Assembly (NCBI GenBank): GCA_002375695.1
Contig: DFMO01000006.1
Coordinates: 186,001-250,000 of the forward strand
Source: Flavobacteriaceae bacterium UBA3591
Lineage (GTDB): Bacteria > Bacteroidota > Bacteroidia > Flavobacteriales > Flavobacteriaceae
Direction: 5' to 3'
DNA length: 64,000 nucleotides
Positions 1 to 9,367 of the stretch are shown here, piece by piece (positions within the stretch are counted from its first letter, which is position 1; every line of letters begins with the position of its first letter). The notes beneath the pieces were generated by a model, which saw nothing but the letters and a program-made list of their open reading frames with translations, did not search any database and was not told the origin of the DNA. The position numbers and the translations under genes were made by a program.

Positions 1-1
1 T

Positions 2-121
2 CCTATTTATCAAGTTTTACTTGTTTTATTTGGATGGATTTTTGGACAATTTGATTTTTTTTGGACATTCGAAAAAAAGATGCTAACAAATATGGGCTTA
101 GGTTTTCTATTTAAAAAGTGA
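2..121 (+). CDS. C-terminal tail of a small membrane protein (resembles DUF6787), cut by the window edge
   Basis: An open frame enters from the left edge and stops with TGA at 119-121. The 39 visible residues start with a hydrophobic helix containing VLFGWIFGQFDFFW and end in a short basic tail (EKKML...FKK). This pattern resembles the end of the small DUF6787 membrane proteins of Bacteroidota, but only the tail is visible and the family call is tentative. Its stop overlaps the GTG start of the next gene (GTGA), so the two genes are probably translationally coupled. Confidence 0.5.
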   Translation, partial: PIYQVLLVLFGWIFGQFDFFWTFEKKMLTNMGLGFLFKK

Positions 122-447
122 AAGTTTTAAAACTAAATATTACGCAAGCTTTAATAGCTACTGTTTTTTGCTTGGCACTTCTGTTGCCATCGGCAGTAGA
201 CTTTGCGCATATATTTGAAAGCCACGAACACAAAACGTGTACAGATCTTTCAACTCATCTTCACGAAAAGCAACTAGATTGCTCTATTTGCGATTTTCAC
301 TTTTCAGTTTTTAATTTTGAGCCAATTGCAGTAACTGAGTTTGCTGTCCTTAATGGTTTTAAAAAGGTTGAAACTACATATTACTTTCCGAAATTAAGCT
401 CACCAGCTACCCACTTCTATCTTAGAGGACCGCCTTTGCTTTCTTAA
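118..447 (+). CDS. Small His/Cys-rich exported or membrane-anchored protein next to a TonB receptor
   Basis: This 109-residue protein is of no family I can name with certainty. Residues 8-28 form a signal peptide or membrane anchor. The next 35 residues are packed with potential metal ligands: H31, H36, H38, C41, H47, H49, C55, C58 and H61, including a CSIC motif. The start is GTG and overlaps the preceding stop; no in-frame ATG lies upstream. The gene sits 49 bases before a ZnuD-like TonB-dependent receptor and is probably co-transcribed with it. A periplasmic metal-binding role is inferred from the ligands and the neighbour only. Confidence 0.75.
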   Translation: MKVLKLNITQALIATVFCLALLLPSAVDFAHIFESHEHKTCTDLSTHLHEKQLDCSICDFHFSVFNFEPIAVTEFAVLNGFKKVETTYYFPKLSSPATHFYLRGPPLLS

Positions 448-496
448 TTACCTCGCCCTTATTAAACATAATTTTATTTTATTAAACTAAGAAAGC

Positions 497-2710
497 ATGA
501 AAAATATTCTATGCTTGTTGGTGTTGTGCACTATTTACACATCGGCAAGTTCGCAAAATACTTTAACAGGAAAAATTACATCTCAAAATACAAACGAACC
601 AATTTTGGCAACAATATACCTTCCGCAATTGGAAAAAGGAACGGTTGCCGATTTTAATGGAAATTACACAATTAACAATATACCCGAAGGACGTTATACG
701 GTGGTTTATTCTTCACTCGGATTTGCAACTATTTCAAAATATATCATTTTTTCTAATGACGAAACCGTTGTAGAAAATGTTGAATTGCAAGAAAGTGCAG
801 TAGAAATGGAAGAAGTTATTATCTCTACACCCTTTCACAAATTGCAGAGTGAAAACGTCATGAAGGTAGACCGAGTTTCGGTTCAAGAGTTAAATGCCGC
901 TGGTGCCCTATCGCTTGCCGAAGGTATAAAAACTATTCCTGGTGTTAATATTATTAGTACTGGTACAGGCATAGGAAAGCCCGTTATTAGAGGTTTAAGC
1001 TCCAATAGAGTTGTTACGTATGCTCAAGGCGTTAGATTGGAAAACCAGCAATTTGGTGATGAACACGGACTAGGTATAAATGAAGCTGGAATAGAAAGTG
1101 TAGAAGTTATAAAAGGCCCTGCATCGCTACTTTATGGAAGTGATGCTCTTGGAGGTGTTTTATATTTAAATCCCGAAAAATTTGCGCTTTCTGGCGAAAC
1201 CCACGGAGACTTTAGCAGTACATATTTTTCAAATACCGCGGGCATTTCAACCAACTTAGGTGTAAAAACCTCCGGCAATAAATTTAAGTTTTTAGCGCGT
1301 GGAGCCTATGGTACATTTAGCGATTATAAAACTGGAGATACCTATCGCGTAACCAACTCGCGCTTTAATGAAAAAGACTTTAAGACAGGCGTACAGTACG
1401 CTGGCAATAATTTTAAGTCTACCCTACGTTATAATTACAATCGCGCCAATATTGGGATTCCAGAAGAAATTGGAGAGCAAACAAAATCTAAAGAGTTAGC
1501 GTTGCCATTTCAAGAAATTGACAACCATATTTTAACATTCGATAACACCTTGTTTTTTAATAATTCGAGTTTAGATGTAACGGCGGGCTATGTATTTAAT
1601 GACAGACGCGAATTTGAAGACGATCCCAACGTTGCCGCCCTTCGTTTAAAATTAAATACTCTCAATTACGATGTAAAATATCACCTGCCACAATTGGGAG
1701 ATTTTGAAACTATTGTGGGACTGCAAGGGATGTTTCAGGATAACAAAAACGAAGGAGAAGAAATTTTAATTCCCGATGCAAAAACTATCGATGTTGGGCT
1801 GTTGGCAACTTCGCACTATCATTTAGACAATGTAGATTTTCAAGCAGGAGTTCGCTTTGACACTCGTAAAATTGAAAGTGAAACTGCACACGCTCCAGGA
1901 GAGGATGAGTTTATTCCAGCTTTAGACAAATCTTTTACAAGTTTTACAGCAGCCTTAGGTGCTAAATTTAATTTGATTGAAAAAATCTCAACGCGAATAA
2001 ATTTTGCAAGCGGATTTAGAGCACCAAATCTTGCCGAGTTAACTTCAAACGGGGTTCACGAAGGCACAAATAGATTTGAAAGAGGAAATGCAGATTTAAC
2101 CAACGAGCAAAACTTTGAAGCCGATTTGGCCATAGAATTTAGAAATGAACACCTTGAGTTTTTTGTAAACGGATTTTATAATAGTGTAAACAATTACATC
2201 TACCTTACACCAACAAATGAGGTAATTGATGAAACTCCAGTTTACGATTATATTCAGGATAACGCTTCGTTATACGGTGGAGAAATTGGATTTCACTTAC
2301 ACCCTCATCCTTTAGATTGGCTACATTTAGAAAGTAGCTTTGAAACTGTTACTGGTAAATTAAAAGACGATACATATTTACCGCTAATTCCGGCTAATAC
2401 AATTCGTAATACGTTGCGTTTTGAATTAAACGATGGCAAAATTAGAAAGTCGAGTATAGCATTTATTACGCTCGAAAACACGTTAAATAAAAAGAACATT
2501 CACTTATTTGAAACAAAGACGGGTGGGTATTCGCTTTTAAGTGCTGGAATTGAAAGCGCCTTTAAGCTCAACAAAGTAGTTCTGGAAGTAGGTTTAAACG
2601 TAACTAATATTACCGATAAAAAATATGTGTCGCACTTATCGCGATTTAAGCAAGACCATATTCTAAATATGGGTAGGAGCATAAACACCTCTCTAAGAAT
2701 AAATATTTAA
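497..2710 (+). CDS. TonB-dependent outer membrane receptor, ZnuD-like (probable metal or metal-complex uptake)
   Basis: The 737-residue protein has a signal peptide (1-20, ending ASSQ), a carboxypeptidase-regulatory-like beta-sandwich (about 22-105), a TonB plug (about 110-225) and a beta-barrel to the C-terminus. The plug carries PVIRGLSSNRV and the strong signature EVIKGPASLLYGSDALGGV, the pattern seen in ZnuD-type zinc receptors and related metal receptors. It would import its ligand across the outer membrane using TonB-ExbBD energy. The preceding His/Cys-rich protein supports a metal substrate, but the exact metal cannot be read from sequence. A hairpin terminator follows at once. Confidence 0.9.
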   Translation: MKNILCLLVLCTIYTSASSQNTLTGKITSQNTNEPILATIYLPQLEKGTVADFNGNYTINNIPEGRYTVVYSSLGFATISKYIIFSNDETVVENVELQESAVEMEEVIISTPFHKLQSENVMKVDRVSVQELNAAGALSLAEGIKTIPGVNIISTGTGIGKPVIRGLSSNRVVTYAQGVRLENQQFGDEHGLGINEAGIESVEVIKGPASLLYGSDALGGVLYLNPEKFALSGETHGDFSSTYFSNTAGISTNLGVKTSGNKFKFLARGAYGTFSDYKTGDTYRVTNSRFNEKDFKTGVQYAGNNFKSTLRYNYNRANIGIPEEIGEQTKSKELALPFQEIDNHILTFDNTLFFNNSSLDVTAGYVFNDRREFEDDPNVAALRLKLNTLNYDVKYHLPQLGDFETIVGLQGMFQDNKNEGEEILIPDAKTIDVGLLATSHYHLDNVDFQAGVRFDTRKIESETAHAPGEDEFIPALDKSFTSFTAALGAKFNLIEKISTRINFASGFRAPNLAELTSNGVHEGTNRFERGNADLTNEQNFEADLAIEFRNEHLEFFVNGFYNSVNNYIYLTPTNEVIDETPVYDYIQDNASLYGGEIGFHLHPHPLDWLHLESSFETVTGKLKDDTYLPLIPANTIRNTLRFELNDGKIRKSSIAFITLENTLNKKNIHLFETKTGGYSLLSAGIESAFKLNKVVLEVGLNVTNITDKKYVSHLSRFKQDHILNMGRSINTSLRINI

Positions 2711-2713
2711 AAG

Positions 2714-2738
2714 AAAGCCCCAAACGGGGCTTTTTTTA
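2714..2738. terminator. Bidirectional intrinsic terminator
   Basis: An 8-base stem (AAAGCCCC / GGGGCTTT, 2714-2721 and 2726-2733) with a 4-base loop is followed by a T tract. It lies between convergent genes and overlaps the stop codon of the minus-strand gene, so it probably serves the TonB receptor gene and, less efficiently, its neighbour. Confidence 0.85.
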
Positions 2739-3038
2739 TTCGTCTACTCTAACTTCAATTGTTTGAGGTGTTGGTTGTTTTTTATATACAAAATTGTAAA
2801 CCCACATTAGGGTAAACGTAGGAATAACATCAGTAAATGGTAAAATTTCTTCTATAAACACAACTACCGAAGCTATTTTACCTTCAGAACCTTTGTACAT
2901 TTTAACCATTTGTTTTGCGGCATATGGCGCCCAAAGTAAGTCTAAAAAAGGACCTATAACCGGAATGCTCATAGTAAGCATACCCACTAAATCTAAAACG
3001 AGTCCTTTTTTAAGTAATTTATATTTTTCTTTATTCAT
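2736..3038 (-). CDS. Small conserved membrane protein of unknown function
   Basis: A 100-residue protein with a basic N-terminus, a hydrophobic stretch at about 13-35 (LVLDLVGMLTMSIPVIGPFLDLLW), then a short basic segment and a second hydrophobic stretch at about 55-85. It has no signal peptidase site and no recognised domain. It is convergent with the TonB receptor and shares its terminator. The 265 bases upstream of it, up to the next gene at 3304, show no feature I can support. Confidence 0.7.
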   Translation of the reverse strand: MNKEKYKLLKKGLVLDLVGMLTMSIPVIGPFLDLLWAPYAAKQMVKMYKGSEGKIASVVVFIEEILPFTDVIPTFTLMWVYNFVYKKQPTPQTIEVRVDE

Positions 3039-3303
3039 CTTAAAAAGTTTATTTGTTGGTTAGTTTTATTCAAAAAACATTCCAAAAATTATACTTGGTT
3101 TAAACTAGTACACCTTAAAACGGCTATTTTATAATTCAATTGTTCAAAATTAACTTGAAAGTATAGAATTGGTTTGTTGAATATTTCAGAAAAAAAGAAA
3201 TTAACCCCGCTTTTTTACCAAGAAATAGTACGCAAAAGCTTTCCTGCATTTACAATTGCATCATAGCGCTAATAATAGTATTTTCACAGCTTAAATTAGA
3301 AAT

Positions 3304-3969
3304 ATGATTAAAGCACACAACATTCACAAACATTATGACGATTTACACGTTTTAAAAGGCGTAAACCTTCATATTAAAAAAGGCGAAATAGTCTCGATTG
3401 TTGGTGCTTCGGGGGCAGGAAAAACTACTTTATTACAAATTTTGGGAACCCTCGATGGTTTTGACAAATCGCAAAGCCAATTAATTATAAACGGAAAAGA
3501 CATTGGGGCATTAAACGGTAAAAATCTTGCCCAATTTAGAAATGAAAACCTGGGTTTTATATTTCAGTTTCATCAATTACTTCCAGAGTTTACAGCCTTG
3601 GAAAACGTGTGTATACCAGCATTTATTAAAAATACTCCAAAAGCCGTAGCCATAAAAAGAGCAAAAGAATTACTGGCTTTTTTAGGGCTTTCGCACCGCG
3701 AAAACCACAAACCAAACGAACTTTCGGGTGGTGAGCAGCAAAGGGTTGCTGTAGCGCGTTCATTAATAAATAATCCGGCCATTATTCTTGCCGATGAACC
3801 CAGCGGAAATTTAGATACTGAAAGCGCCGAAAACCTTCACAATTTATTCTTTCAACTGCGAGATGAATTTGGCCAAACCTTTGTTATTGTTACTCACAAT
3901 GAAGAGCTTGCAAATATGGCAGATAGAAAATTGACCATGCAAGATGGTAATATTTTAAACCAGGGTTAA
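3304..3969 (+). CDS. lolD: ABC transporter ATP-binding protein, LolD type
   Basis: A 221-residue ATPase with Walker A GASGAGKT (about 38-45), a Q-loop near [12 protein letters not shown], signature LSGGEQQR, Walker B IILADEP and switch histidine VTHN. The insert around [16 protein letters not shown] is typical of the LolD/MacB branch, which powers release of lipoproteins from the inner membrane or tripartite export. No LolC/E permease gene is adjacent, so the partner must be elsewhere. The next gene begins 14 bases downstream and is probably in the same transcript. Confidence 0.88.
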   Translation: MIKAHNIHKHYDDLHVLKGVNLHIKKGEIVSIVGASGAGKTTLLQILGTLDGFDKSQSQLIINGKDIGALNGKNLAQFRNENLGFIFQFHQLLPEFTALENVCIPAFIKNTPKAVAIKRAKELLAFLGLSHRENHKPNELSGGEQQRVAVARSLINNPAIILADEPSGNLDTESAENLHNLFFQLRDEFGQTFVIVTHNEELANMADRKLTMQDGNILNQG

Positions 3970-3982
3970 AAAATGCATTTAG

Positions 3983-4747
3983 ATGGATAACGCAGCGTTA
4001 AAAAGTTTTCTTGATGAAAAAGTACAAGCCTATAACAATCCTAAATTTATTGAAACAGATCCTATTCAAATTCCGCATTTATTTTCACGTAGAGAAGATA
4101 TAGAAATTGCTGGGTTTTTAATTGCTACAATTGCCTGGGGAAATAGAAAAAGTATCATTAACAACGGTCATAAGTTAATGCGAATCATGGGCAATTCACC
4201 CTATGATTATGTTATGAATTTTTCTGATGAGAAAACGGAAGAACTCGCAAATTTTGTCCATCGCACATTTAATCATCAAGACTTAGCCTACTTTTTAAAA
4301 GCCCTTCAAAATATTTATAAAAATCACGGCGGCTTAGAAAAGGTTTTTACACAACATACCACTTTAGATTCTACCCAGCCAGCAATTCATAATTTTAAAA
4401 AAATTTTTTTTGAGCTTCCCCACCCTGCCCGAACTCAAAAACATGTGAGCGATCCGTTTAAAAATTCTGCAGCAAAACGCATCAATATGTTTTTACGATG
4501 GATGGTACGCAAGGATAATTCGGGGGTAGATTTTGGAATTTGGCAAAAAATTTCGCCCGCACAGCTCTCCTGCCCGTTAGATGTTCACAGCGGAAATGTT
4601 GCACGAAAACTTCAACTTTTAAATAGAAAACAAAATGACGCAAAGGCATTGAAAGAACTCGATAAATCTTTGCGTAAATTGGATTCTATGGATCCTGTAA
4701 AGTATGATTATGCGCTTTTTGGTTTAGGTGTTTTTGAATCATTTTAA
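3983..4747 (+). CDS. DUF2400 / TIGR02757 family protein
   Basis: This 254-residue protein matches the conserved DUF2400 family: ETDPIQIPHLF, REDIEIAGFLIATIAWGNRK near the N-terminus and a C-terminal SPAQLSCPLDVHSGNVARKL followed by YDYALFGLG. The D-V-H motif and the helical layout recall helix-hairpin-helix DNA glycosylase folds, but the biochemical function of the family is not established. It follows the LolD gene by 14 bases, probably only a shared transcript. Confidence 0.88.
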   Translation: MDNAALKSFLDEKVQAYNNPKFIETDPIQIPHLFSRREDIEIAGFLIATIAWGNRKSIINNGHKLMRIMGNSPYDYVMNFSDEKTEELANFVHRTFNHQDLAYFLKALQNIYKNHGGLEKVFTQHTTLDSTQPAIHNFKKIFFELPHPARTQKHVSDPFKNSAAKRINMFLRWMVRKDNSGVDFGIWQKISPAQLSCPLDVHSGNVARKLQLLNRKQNDAKALKELDKSLRKLDSMDPVKYDYALFGLGVFESF

Positions 4748-4838
4748 CAATATTTTTTAATTTATATTCTAAAACTATATTTACTATAAAGGTTTTTTTA
4801 AATTATTGTACATTTACCATTAATATCTCAACTCCGAG

Positions 4839-6068
4839 ATGTTGAGATTAAAGAACTTAACCTTGATTAAACCAAAACTTCCTGTAGACGAGAAAGAGCG
4901 CTTAGCTGCGGTACGGTCATATCATTTACTGGATACTTTGCCAGAAAGAGATTTTGACAATATAACAGCCTTAACTGCCAGCATATGCGATGTTCCAATT
5001 TCATTGGTAACCCTACTCGATGCAGACCGAAACTTTTTAAAATCGCATTACGGACTCCCGTTTAATGAATCGTCTAGAGATACCTCGTTTTGCGGACATG
5101 CCATTTTGGAAGACAGTAATATTTTTATTGTTGAAGACGCTAGAAAAGACCCGCGTTTTAAAGACAATCCATTGGTTACCGATATGAATGCGATTTTTTA
5201 TGCGGGAGTGCGTTTAATAAACGCTGATGGCTATCCTTTGGGAACACTTTGTGTTTTTGACACCAAACCTCGCCAGTTAACAAAATCTCAAAAAAAAGCG
5301 CTTATGTCTATGGCCTACCAAGTAGTTAACTTATTTGAAGCTCGAAAATATAACCGCCTTTTACTTTCGGTACAAGCCGAGCTTGAGGAGCGCAACGAAG
5401 AACTTAAACATTTTGCCGGTATTATCTCGCACGACATGAAGATGCCGTTGTCTAATATGATTATTACTTCTGATATTTTACGAACTAAGTATGGGAATCT
5501 TCTCGATACACAAGGCCAACAATATTTAGATTATATAAAGCAATCATCTTTCACTTTAAGTGAATATGTTACGAGGTTATTAGAGCATTACGAAACTAAT
5601 AAAACTGTGGCTTTACGCAGTGAAAAGTTTGATAGTCAAGATTTATTGGAAGAAATTATTGAACTTTTAAATATAAGTGGCGATTGCGAGATAAATCTTC
5701 CCGAAGATAACATTGAAATGGAAGTTAATAAAGTAGCATTAGAGCAAATACTACTTAATTTAATTGGCAATAGTTTAAAGTATAACGACAAAGAAAAAAT
5801 TGTTATAAATATTGATTGTTTTGAAAAAGACGATGTTTATTATTTCGAAGTTTCAGATAACGGAATGGGCATACCAAATAATCAAATTAATCAAATCTTC
5901 AATCTATTCGCTACCAGCGATACTGTAGATAGAAAAGGGAAAAAAGGGAATGGAATTGGACTTTCTACCGTAAAGAAATTAATAGAAAAACTCGAAGGCG
6001 ATATTGATGTATCCTCCACTTTGGGTGAAGGCACGACCTTTAAATTCAGTTTAAAAAAATTAAATTAA
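4839..6068 (+). CDS. Soluble GAF-domain sensor histidine kinase (first of a tandem pair)
   Basis: The 409-residue protein has no membrane segment. A GAF domain (about 25-170) contains the motif DTSFCGHAIL and YAGVRLINADGYPLGTLCVFD. A linker helix leads to a HisKA dimerisation region with phospho-acceptor H198 in IISHDMKMPLSNM, then a HATPase domain with an N-box (LLNLIGNSLKYND), G1 (DNGMGIP) and G2 (GKKGNGIGLSTVKKL). It should autophosphorylate in response to a cytoplasmic signal bound by GAF. No response regulator gene is adjacent. The next gene is a close paralogue in the same orientation, 42 bases on. Confidence 0.93.
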   Translation: MLRLKNLTLIKPKLPVDEKERLAAVRSYHLLDTLPERDFDNITALTASICDVPISLVTLLDADRNFLKSHYGLPFNESSRDTSFCGHAILEDSNIFIVEDARKDPRFKDNPLVTDMNAIFYAGVRLINADGYPLGTLCVFDTKPRQLTKSQKKALMSMAYQVVNLFEARKYNRLLLSVQAELEERNEELKHFAGIISHDMKMPLSNMIITSDILRTKYGNLLDTQGQQYLDYIKQSSFTLSEYVTRLLEHYETNKTVALRSEKFDSQDLLEEIIELLNISGDCEINLPEDNIEMEVNKVALEQILLNLIGNSLKYNDKEKIVINIDCFEKDDVYYFEVSDNGMGIPNNQINQIFNLFATSDTVDRKGKKGNGIGLSTVKKLIEKLEGDIDVSSTLGEGTTFKFSLKKLN

Positions 6069-6110
6069 CACCTATGTATCCGCTTTGAGAGCAGCTCCCA
6101 ATCATTAATT

Positions 6111-7307
6111 ATGAAATGTCCCAAACTACCGCCAAATGAAGCCTCACGCATTGCCGAGCTTAAAAAATACAACCTTTTAGACACCCTATCGGAAGATGAC
6201 TTTGATAATATTACAAAACTAATTGCTGCTGTTTGCGAAGTTCCCGTTGCTCTTATTACCCTACTCGATACCGATAGAACTTTTTTTAAATCGCATTACG
6301 GAATTGACTTTAACCAATCGCCAAGAAATACTTCTTTTTGCGGCCACGCTATTTTACACGATGGCGATGTTTTTATTGTAGAAAATTCTAAAGAAGATAT
6401 TCGGTTTTATGACAACCCTTTGATTGAAAATTCGAATGTTCAATTTTATGCAGGAGCTCCACTTGTAAATCATAAAGGCTTTAAATTAGGCACCCTTTGC
6501 GTTTTCGATTTTAAACCGCGTAAACTAACTGAAATTCAAATTACATCATTAAAAGCATTAGCAAAACAAGTTGTAAATTTAATTGAATTAAGAAAAAAGA
6601 ATAAACAGTTAGAAGATTACCAAAACGAGTTATACAACCGAAATAACAGGCTTTCTAGTTTTGCACACGTGGTAAGTCACGATTTAAAATCGCCTTTGGC
6701 AAACATCATCTCGCTTACGCAAATATTAAAAGAGGCCGAAAAATCTAACCTTTCCAATGATTCAAAAATATATTTAGAATACATTGAAGAGTCATCCTTA
6801 ACGCTGCGAAACTATATTAACGGGATTCTTCAGTTTTATAAAGCAGACGAGTTGCTTGCAACCCAAAAAGAAGATGTGGATCTTTCAATACTTTTTGAAG
6901 AAATAAAAGAAATCTTGATAACCGACGATACTGTATTTAAATACCCGAATAACTGTAAATTAAAAAACGTCAATAAAGCTGCCCTTACTCAAATTTTCAT
7001 GAATCTTATAGACAATAGTTTAAAATATAACTTAAATGAAAAGCGGTATATTGCTATTGATTATAAACAATTGGACGAATTTCATAAGTTTGAGATAAAA
7101 GACAATGGAATGGGTATTGATTTAGGCGTACAAGAAGAGATTTTTAGTCTCTTTAAAACAAATGGTATTAAAGACCGCAACGGAAAAGAAGGAACGGGTA
7201 TTGGCCTTGCTACTGTAAAAAGCTTGGTTTCAAAATTAGGTGGGAGTATCTCTTTAGACTCTGAGCTTGGTAAAGGAAGTACTTTTACCTTTACTGTTCA
7301 GAAATAG
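6111..7307 (+). CDS. Soluble GAF-domain sensor histidine kinase (second of a tandem pair)
   Basis: A 398-residue paralogue of the preceding kinase with the same architecture: GAF domain (about 15-160, NTSFCGHAIL conserved), HisKA with H190 in VVSHDLKSPLANI, and HATPase with LMNLIDNSLKYNL, DNGMGID and GKEGTGIGLATVKSL. The N-terminal MKCPKLPPNEASRIAELK corresponds to the first kinase's proline-containing lead. The two proteins align along their whole length, which shows a tandem duplication with retention of both catalytic cores; they may form heterodimers or sense related ligands. No receiver-domain protein is encoded nearby. Confidence 0.93.
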   Translation: MKCPKLPPNEASRIAELKKYNLLDTLSEDDFDNITKLIAAVCEVPVALITLLDTDRTFFKSHYGIDFNQSPRNTSFCGHAILHDGDVFIVENSKEDIRFYDNPLIENSNVQFYAGAPLVNHKGFKLGTLCVFDFKPRKLTEIQITSLKALAKQVVNLIELRKKNKQLEDYQNELYNRNNRLSSFAHVVSHDLKSPLANIISLTQILKEAEKSNLSNDSKIYLEYIEESSLTLRNYINGILQFYKADELLATQKEDVDLSILFEEIKEILITDDTVFKYPNNCKLKNVNKAALTQIFMNLIDNSLKYNLNEKRYIAIDYKQLDEFHKFEIKDNGMGIDLGVQEEIFSLFKTNGIKDRNGKEGTGIGLATVKSLVSKLGGSISLDSELGKGSTFTFTVQK

Positions 7308-7328
7308 TAATTATTACCGCACGTTTTT

Positions 7329-7336
7329 TATCTTTG
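7329..7336 (+). promoter_or_regulatory. Candidate -7 element (TATCTTTG) for the BatA-domain gene
   Basis: A perfect Bacteroidota -7 box TATCTTTG lies 17 bases before the ATG at 7354. I could not find a convincing TTG -33 element at the usual distance, so this is a candidate only. Confidence 0.4.
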
Positions 7337-7353
7337 GCTAATATTTTATAGGA

Positions 7354-9309
7354 ATGCAGTTTAAACACCCCGAAATTCTTTACGCCCTATTTTTACTGTT
7401 AATCCCTATCATTATTCACCTTTTTCAACTTCGGCGTTTTCAAAAAGTTGCGTTTACCAATGTTGCTTTTCTTAAAAAAGTAACCATCCAAACCCGAAAG
7501 AGTTCGCAATTAAAAAAATGGCTTACACTTTTACTTCGTTTACTGGCGCTAGCGTGCGTAATTATTGCGTTTGCACAACCTTTTACAGCTTCAAAAGTTG
7601 CGCTAAACACACAAAAAGAAACAGTAATTTATTTAGATAATTCGTTTAGTACGCAAGCAAAAGGCGCTAAAGGCCCGCTGTTAGACAGAGCGCTGCAAGA
7701 TTTGTTCGAACAATCTACTACGTCTGGAAAACTTAGCTGGTTTACAAATAATACAGAACGAAAAGGAGTGTCTATTCAAGAGTTTAAAAATGAAATCCTT
7801 TCGGTAAAACATTCGGCAAATCAATTATCGCCCAAACAAGTTTTACTGAAGGCTAACCAGCTGTTTTCTAAAGAAAAAGGAACTTTAAAACAACTCCTTT
7901 ATATTTCAGATTTTCAAAATATTGACGCCCTTCCCCCTATTCCAGCTGACTTGGTAGTAAATGTTGTACAACTTAAGCCTGTTACCACTCAAAATATTGT
8001 AATCGATAGTGTTTATATTGCTTCAAAAAATGCAATAACTACCCAACTAAAAGCACAAATTTCAATTTTAAATTCGGGGAATGCTGAAAATACTATCACC
8101 AATACACCTGTTTCACTTTTTAATAGTGACAATCTTATTGCAAAAACTGCTGTAGATTTTACTGAAAACAATACCCAAATTGTCACTTTTGACATTGAAA
8201 ACAAAGACGATTTTACTGGAAAGGTAGAACTTACCGAAGCTAATATAACCTACGACAACCAATTGTATTTTAACATCAACAAGCCTATTAAAATTAAGGT
8301 GTTGGCTATAAATGAAGCAAACGGTTCATTTTTACAGCGGTTGTTTAATAAAACCGAATTTCAATTCTCGGCCCAAACGCTTTCAAATCTAGATTATAAT
8401 ACAATTGTAGACCAACATTTTATTGTTTTAAATGAACTTGAAAACATACCAGCTTCGCTTGCAACGGCATTAAAATCTTTTAGCGATAATGGAGGTAGTA
8501 TTTTGATTATTCCGGCAGTGAAAGCTGAAGTTAACAGTTATAATTCACTTCTTAAAAGCCTAAACATTGGCACCTTAACCCAACAAATTTCAAACGAGAA
8601 AAAGATTACAAAAATTAGTTTTTCGCACCCTTTATTTTCAGAAGTTTTTGAAAAAGAAGTAAGCAATTTTCAATACCCAAAGGTCAATTCGTTTTTTACT
8701 ATTTTGGGCAATGTTACTCCAGCACTAAGGTTTGAAGACAATTTGCCTTTTTTAATTCAGAAAAACAAATCGTTTCTCTTTACGGCATCCATAAATAAAG
8801 ATAACTCAAACTTTCAAAATTCGCCATTGGTTGTACCCACTATTTACAATATGGCGCTGCAAAGTTTGCCACTTCCAAATTTATATTACACCATTGGAAA
8901 GCCCAATATTATTGCAGTTCCCGTAAAACTTGGTAACGACGAAATTTTAACCATAAAAAATAGTAACACCCAGTTTATTCCAATTCAGCAAACAAAGGCT
9001 AAATTTGTTGTATTAAATACTTTAGAGAATCCCGCAGTTGCCGGCAATTACAACATTGTTAAAGACAACCAAGTTTTGGAAAATATAAGTTACAATTATC
9101 CTCGAAGCCAAAGTAACCTTCAGTATTTAAATGCAGAAGATTGGCCGGGCGTAAATGTTTATCCAAGCGTAGAAAACCTTTTTACATCGCTCACTGAAGA
9201 TAGTTCAATTAATAGTTTTTGGAAATGGTTTGCTATTTTTGCACTGCTGTGTTTACTTGCTGAAATGTTAGTTTTACGCTTAAATTTTACAAAGCGACAG
9301 CAGCAATAA
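7354..9309 (+). CDS. BatA-domain membrane protein
   Basis: A 651-residue protein beginning with the BatA N-terminal signature MQFKHPEILYALFLLLIPI and FKKVTFTNV-like text (FQKVAFTNVAFLKKV), with membrane helices at about 6-24 and 58-78. A von Willebrand-like region with ETVIYLDNSFST follows (about 88-200), then a long periplasmic segment, and a final membrane helix at about 625-645. Its first residues of the VWA-like fold keep DNSFS, a weakened form of the DxSxS metal motif. It lies upstream of the dihydroorotase-like gene, a spacing of 58 bases. The cellular role of this branch is not known. Confidence 0.88.
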   Translation: MQFKHPEILYALFLLLIPIIIHLFQLRRFQKVAFTNVAFLKKVTIQTRKSSQLKKWLTLLLRLLALACVIIAFAQPFTASKVALNTQKETVIYLDNSFSTQAKGAKGPLLDRALQDLFEQSTTSGKLSWFTNNTERKGVSIQEFKNEILSVKHSANQLSPKQVLLKANQLFSKEKGTLKQLLYISDFQNIDALPPIPADLVVNVVQLKPVTTQNIVIDSVYIASKNAITTQLKAQISILNSGNAENTITNTPVSLFNSDNLIAKTAVDFTENNTQIVTFDIENKDDFTGKVELTEANITYDNQLYFNINKPIKIKVLAINEANGSFLQRLFNKTEFQFSAQTLSNLDYNTIVDQHFIVLNELENIPASLATALKSFSDNGGSILIIPAVKAEVNSYNSLLKSLNIGTLTQQISNEKKITKISFSHPLFSEVFEKEVSNFQYPKVNSFFTILGNVTPALRFEDNLPFLIQKNKSFLFTASINKDNSNFQNSPLVVPTIYNMALQSLPLPNLYYTIGKPNIIAVPVKLGNDEILTIKNSNTQFIPIQQTKAKFVVLNTLENPAVAGNYNIVKDNQVLENISYNYPRSQSNLQYLNAEDWPGVNVYPSVENLFTSLTEDSSINSFWKWFAIFALLCLLAEMLVLRLNFTKRQQQ

Positions 9310-9367
9310 AATGTGCGTTTAATTTTTTAATATTCGGTTTTTAAAAATCGAAATATGAAACTCGAAA

